DNA of 15,979 nucleotides, taken from NCBI GenBank assembly GCA_000434935.1, contig FR882190.1, positions 57,245-73,223 on the forward strand, read 5' to 3'. A model generated the notes under the pieces. That model was not told the DNA's origin and did no database searches. It worked only from the letters and a program-made list of their open reading frames with translations. The position numbers were made by a program, and so were the translations under genes. This stretch comes from Bacteroides sp. CAG:709 (lineage in GTDB: Bacteria; Bacteroidota; Bacteroidia; Bacteroidales; UBA932). Positions 15,775 to 15,979 of the stretch are shown here, in pieces. The stretch's first letter is position 1, and every line of letters starts with the position of its first letter.

Positions 15775-15968
15775 CTGAACAAGTTGGCAGGATGGTGTTC
15801 GGCTAAATGGCAGTGTGTCAGTGAATTGCGAAAAAGTGTCCATGCCAAGTCTCATGAAAAAACATGGGACTTGGCATGATTGTTTGTTGTGATGGATGGT
15901 TGTAACTGGCTAATAATCAGCAGGTAGTGCGAAAAATGCGGGTCCGGGTTCCATGCCAACTTGTTCAG
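15775..15968. repeat. 15-bp perfect inverted repeats flanking 164 bp (possible small interspersed or mobile element)
   Basis: CTGAACAAGTTGGCA at 15775-15789 is the exact reverse complement of TGCCAACTTGTTCAG at 15954-15968. The arms enclose a second, stronger hairpin (15841-15878), and all four arms share the core TTGGCA/TGCCAA. In addition, TCCATGCCAA occurs as a direct repeat at 15839-15848 and 15950-15959. The whole is about 194 bp. I see no target-site duplication next to the arms and no coding capacity inside. It could be a MITE-like or REP-like intergenic repeat, or a transcript-end structure. Confidence 0.5.
15841..15878. terminator. 16-bp hairpin with A6/T6 loop, possible bidirectional terminator
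   Basis: CATGCCAAGTCTCATG (15841-15856) and CATGGGACTTGGCATG (15863-15878) pair at 15 of 16 positions around a six-base A loop on the plus strand. On the minus strand a T5 run follows after about five bases (CACTTTTTC). On the plus strand a weaker T-rich stretch follows (ATTGTTTGTTG). It would stop transcripts from a gene to the right from entering the dcw promoter. The U-tracts are not ideal, so a protein-binding palindrome or a repeat unit is also possible. Confidence 0.4.
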
Positions 15969-15979
15969 TGCGGGGTGAC

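Larger units (their letters stand above)
15675..15979. other. Non-coding region upstream of the dcw promoter
   Basis: I find no convincing gene here. Frames crossing it lack family likeness, begin at poor starts, or run antisense to mraZ. It contains an 11-nt palindrome TCCCGGCGGGA (15715-15725), a nested set of inverted repeats (15775-15968, listed separately), and a short minus-strand frame entering from the right edge that ends in TAG about 70 nt in. The last could be the end of an upstream gene but is too short to identify. Confidence 0.5.

Noticed and set aside
15603..15848. Minus-strand 81-codon frame upstream of mraZ
   Set aside because: It starts at TTG within the hairpin arm and runs through the repeat array and -7 element. 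Its composition looks like translated intergenic DNA.
15127..15879. Plus-strand open frame of 250 codons antisense to mraZ and its promoter
   Set aside because: It overlaps a certain gene on the opposite strand, has no recognisable domain, and crosses the operator repeats. It is a shadow frame.
15871..15890. Sigma-54-like promoter TTGGCATG followed by TTTG
   Set aside because: The -24-like part fits, but the required GC of the -12 element is missing and the sequence is part of a hairpin arm repeated elsewhere.
15911..15979. Minus-strand frame open from the right edge, ending in TAG, as the tail of an upstream gene
   Set aside because: Only about 22 codons are visible, no family is recognisable, and it overlaps the inverted-repeat arm. 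It cannot be supported from this window.
1..15979. tRNA, rRNA, CRISPR arrays, transposases or defence genes
   Set aside because: None was seen. The whole window except the right end is filled by the dcw genes.

Overview
This window is the division and cell wall (dcw) cluster of a member of the Bacteroidota, most likely order Bacteroidales. All thirteen genes lie on the minus strand, so transcription runs from high to low coordinates. The placement rests on three things. The gene order is the one usual in that phylum. MraY carries a long extracytoplasmic insertion and the FtsI carries a C-terminal PASTA domain. The only clear promoter signal, upstream of mraZ, is a TAnnTTTG -7 element of the Bacteroidota type. 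Base composition is about half G+C. I cannot name a genus.

Layout in order of transcription: mraZ (15588-15142), rsmH (15127-14165), a short FtsL-like gene (14175-13831), the division transpeptidase ftsI (13695-11605), murE (11603-10101), mraY (10104-8794), murD (8739-7390), ftsW (7380-6001), murG (5988-4828), murC (4825-3458), ftsQ (3458-2670), ftsA (2667-1210) and ftsZ (1213 to the left edge, C-terminus cut off). Most junctions are within about 15 nt or overlap. They include ATGA overlaps at murE/mraY and ftsA/ftsZ, a TAATG overlap at murC/ftsQ, and an 11-nt overlap at rsmH/ftsL. The exceptions are a 135-nt spacer before ftsI and a 54-nt spacer before murD. I see no terminator inside the cluster, so a single long operon is likely.

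The genes form one pathway. MurC, MurD and MurE add the first three stem residues to UDP-MurNAc. MraY and MurG build lipid I and lipid II. FtsW polymerises and FtsI cross-links glycan at the septum. FtsL-like and FtsQ are divisome scaffolds, and FtsA tethers the FtsZ ring to the membrane. MraZ is a DNA-binding regulator and RsmH a 16S rRNA methyltransferase. murF, ddl and murB are not in the window.

Upstream of mraZ (15589-15979) there is no convincing gene. It holds three or four 10-bp direct repeats of TGGAARAAAN type, the likely MraZ operator, abutting the -7 element. Further out is a composite of inverted repeats: a 16-bp hairpin nested inside a perfect 15-bp inverted repeat. I found no exotic system. 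The best leads are the operator array, the inverted-repeat element, the odd ftsL-ftsI spacer, the charged FtsA tail and an unusual MurE substrate motif.
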